Assembly: GCF_030682515.1 (NCBI RefSeq) | Contig: NZ_JAUXOD010000122.1 | Location: forward strand, 1 to 64,000 | DNA: 64,000 bases | Origin: Hoeflea sp. | Lineage (GTDB): Bacteria; Pseudomonadota; Alphaproteobacteria; Rhizobiales; Rhizobiaceae | Direction: 5' to 3' | Shown here: positions 63,431 to 64,000 of the stretch, piece after piece | Numbering within the stretch: the stretch's first letter is position 1 | Layout of the letters: every line of letters begins with the position of its first letter | Position numbers and translations under genes: made by a program | The notes under the pieces: generated by a model | Told to the model about the DNA's origin: nothing | Databases searched by the model: none | Seen by the model: the letters and a program-made list of their open reading frames with translations, nothing else

Positions 63431-64000
63431 GGCTTGTCCTCCGTCAGGTCCGGTCCCGCAGTGACCGTGCGCAGAAGGTCGGAAAAGGCGGCAATCTCGT
63501 CCTCCGAGACCACATGGTCCCGGCCCGGGAACACGGCCGAGCGGACGCGCGCGCCCTGGCGGAGAAGCGCGTCTTCCGCCTTCCGCCAGGCCCAGAGCGG
63601 CACCCAGGGGTCGGCGTCGCTGTTGGAGAGATAGACCGGGATCGAGGCCATCGGCGTTTCCGGCAGGCCGGGGTCCGGCGCGCCGACTCGGCAACCGGTC
63701 AAGAGCGCGGCCGCGTCCGCCCTGCCGCCGCGCAGCAGATATTCGGTGGCAAGGCAGGCGCCCTGCGAGAACCCGGCGATGACCAGCGGCCGGTCGGGCA
63801 GGGTGTCGGCGGCGGAAGCGACTTCGGTTCTGACAAGCGCCAACGCCGCATCGAGCTGTGTGGCGGTGGTCCCGGTCAAGGGGTCCACCGCCCTCGCGTC
63901 ATACCAGGCCGGCGCTGGCGCCTGCGGCAGGACGAAATGCACATCGGGTGCGTCAAGCCTTGCAATCACCTCCTCCTGCATCTGCGCGGCGGTCTGGCCG
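63427..64000 (-). CDS. Alpha/beta hydrolase (carboxylesterase/phospholipase-like), 5' end beyond window
   Basis: PLVIAGFSQGACLATEYLLRG nucleophile elbow; YLSNSDADPWVPLWAWRKAEDAL; PGRDHVVSEDE; frame open to window edge. Confidence 0.85.
   Translation of the reverse strand, partial: GQTAAQMQEEVIARLDAPDVHFVLPQAPAPAWYDARAVDPLTGTTATQLDAALALVRTEVASAADTLPDRPLVIAGFSQGACLATEYLLRGGRADAAALLTGCRVGAPDPGLPETPMASIPVYLSNSDADPWVPLWAWRKAEDALLRQGARVRSAVFPGRDHVVSEDEIAAFSDLLRTVTAGPDLTEDKP

Noticed and set aside
1-64000. CRISPR array, tRNA/rRNA genes, IS elements or integron structures
   Set aside because: No regularly spaced direct repeats, no cloverleaf or rRNA sequence, and no transposase/integrase motif recognised on either strand by eye; a tRNAscan/ISfinder run would be decisive.

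Overview
GC-rich (~65%) alphaproteobacterial chromosomal window, best read as Rhizobiales (Hoeflea/Rhizobiaceae-like; inferred from gene content and palindromic intergenic repeats, not proven). It is densely coding, with no rRNA, tRNA, CRISPR, transposase or phage module recognised. Left to right: end of a CapD/FlaA1-type polysaccharide epimerase/dehydratase gene; NodT-type outer-membrane factor and TetR regulator; LysR regulator and a polyamine-type ABC importer with an acetylpolyamine-amidohydrolase/HDAC-family enzyme, FAD oxidoreductase and RidA; the three-gene N-acetylglutaminylglutamine amide (NAGGN) osmolyte operon; a sugar-acid locus (SMP-30 lactonase, TRAP transporter, GntR, IlvD/Edd dehydratase, RraA-like); a general stress response (GSR) island (Dps, DUF883, holin-like, PRC-barrel, AI-2E permease, CsbD, DUF2383, DUF1328, two HWE-type kinases, Crp/Fnr, PhyR, NepR, EcfG); fumC and a rhodanese; an uncharacterised sugar catabolic locus (Gfo/Idh/MocA, three TIM-barrel isomerases, enolase-superfamily enzyme, GntR, 2-hydroxyacid dehydrogenase) beside a sugar ABC importer with two ATPases; a Tm-1-like/PEP-hydrolase-like/cupin/M24/DJ-1 operon of unknown function; and a hydroxyquinol-type aromatic operon with an embedded Liv-type ABC importer. 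Main findings read directly from sequence: (i) eight GGAAC-N16-C(G/A)TT EcfG-type promoters in the GSR island, including back-to-back divergent sites between phyR and nepR-ecfG and one embedded in the last codons of phyR; (ii) three exact TGGTNNNACCA palindromes tying the sugar catabolic genes to the ABC importer 10 kb away; (iii) the Tm-1-like operon as the best candidate for an undescribed system; (iv) two RIME-like palindrome mosaics.
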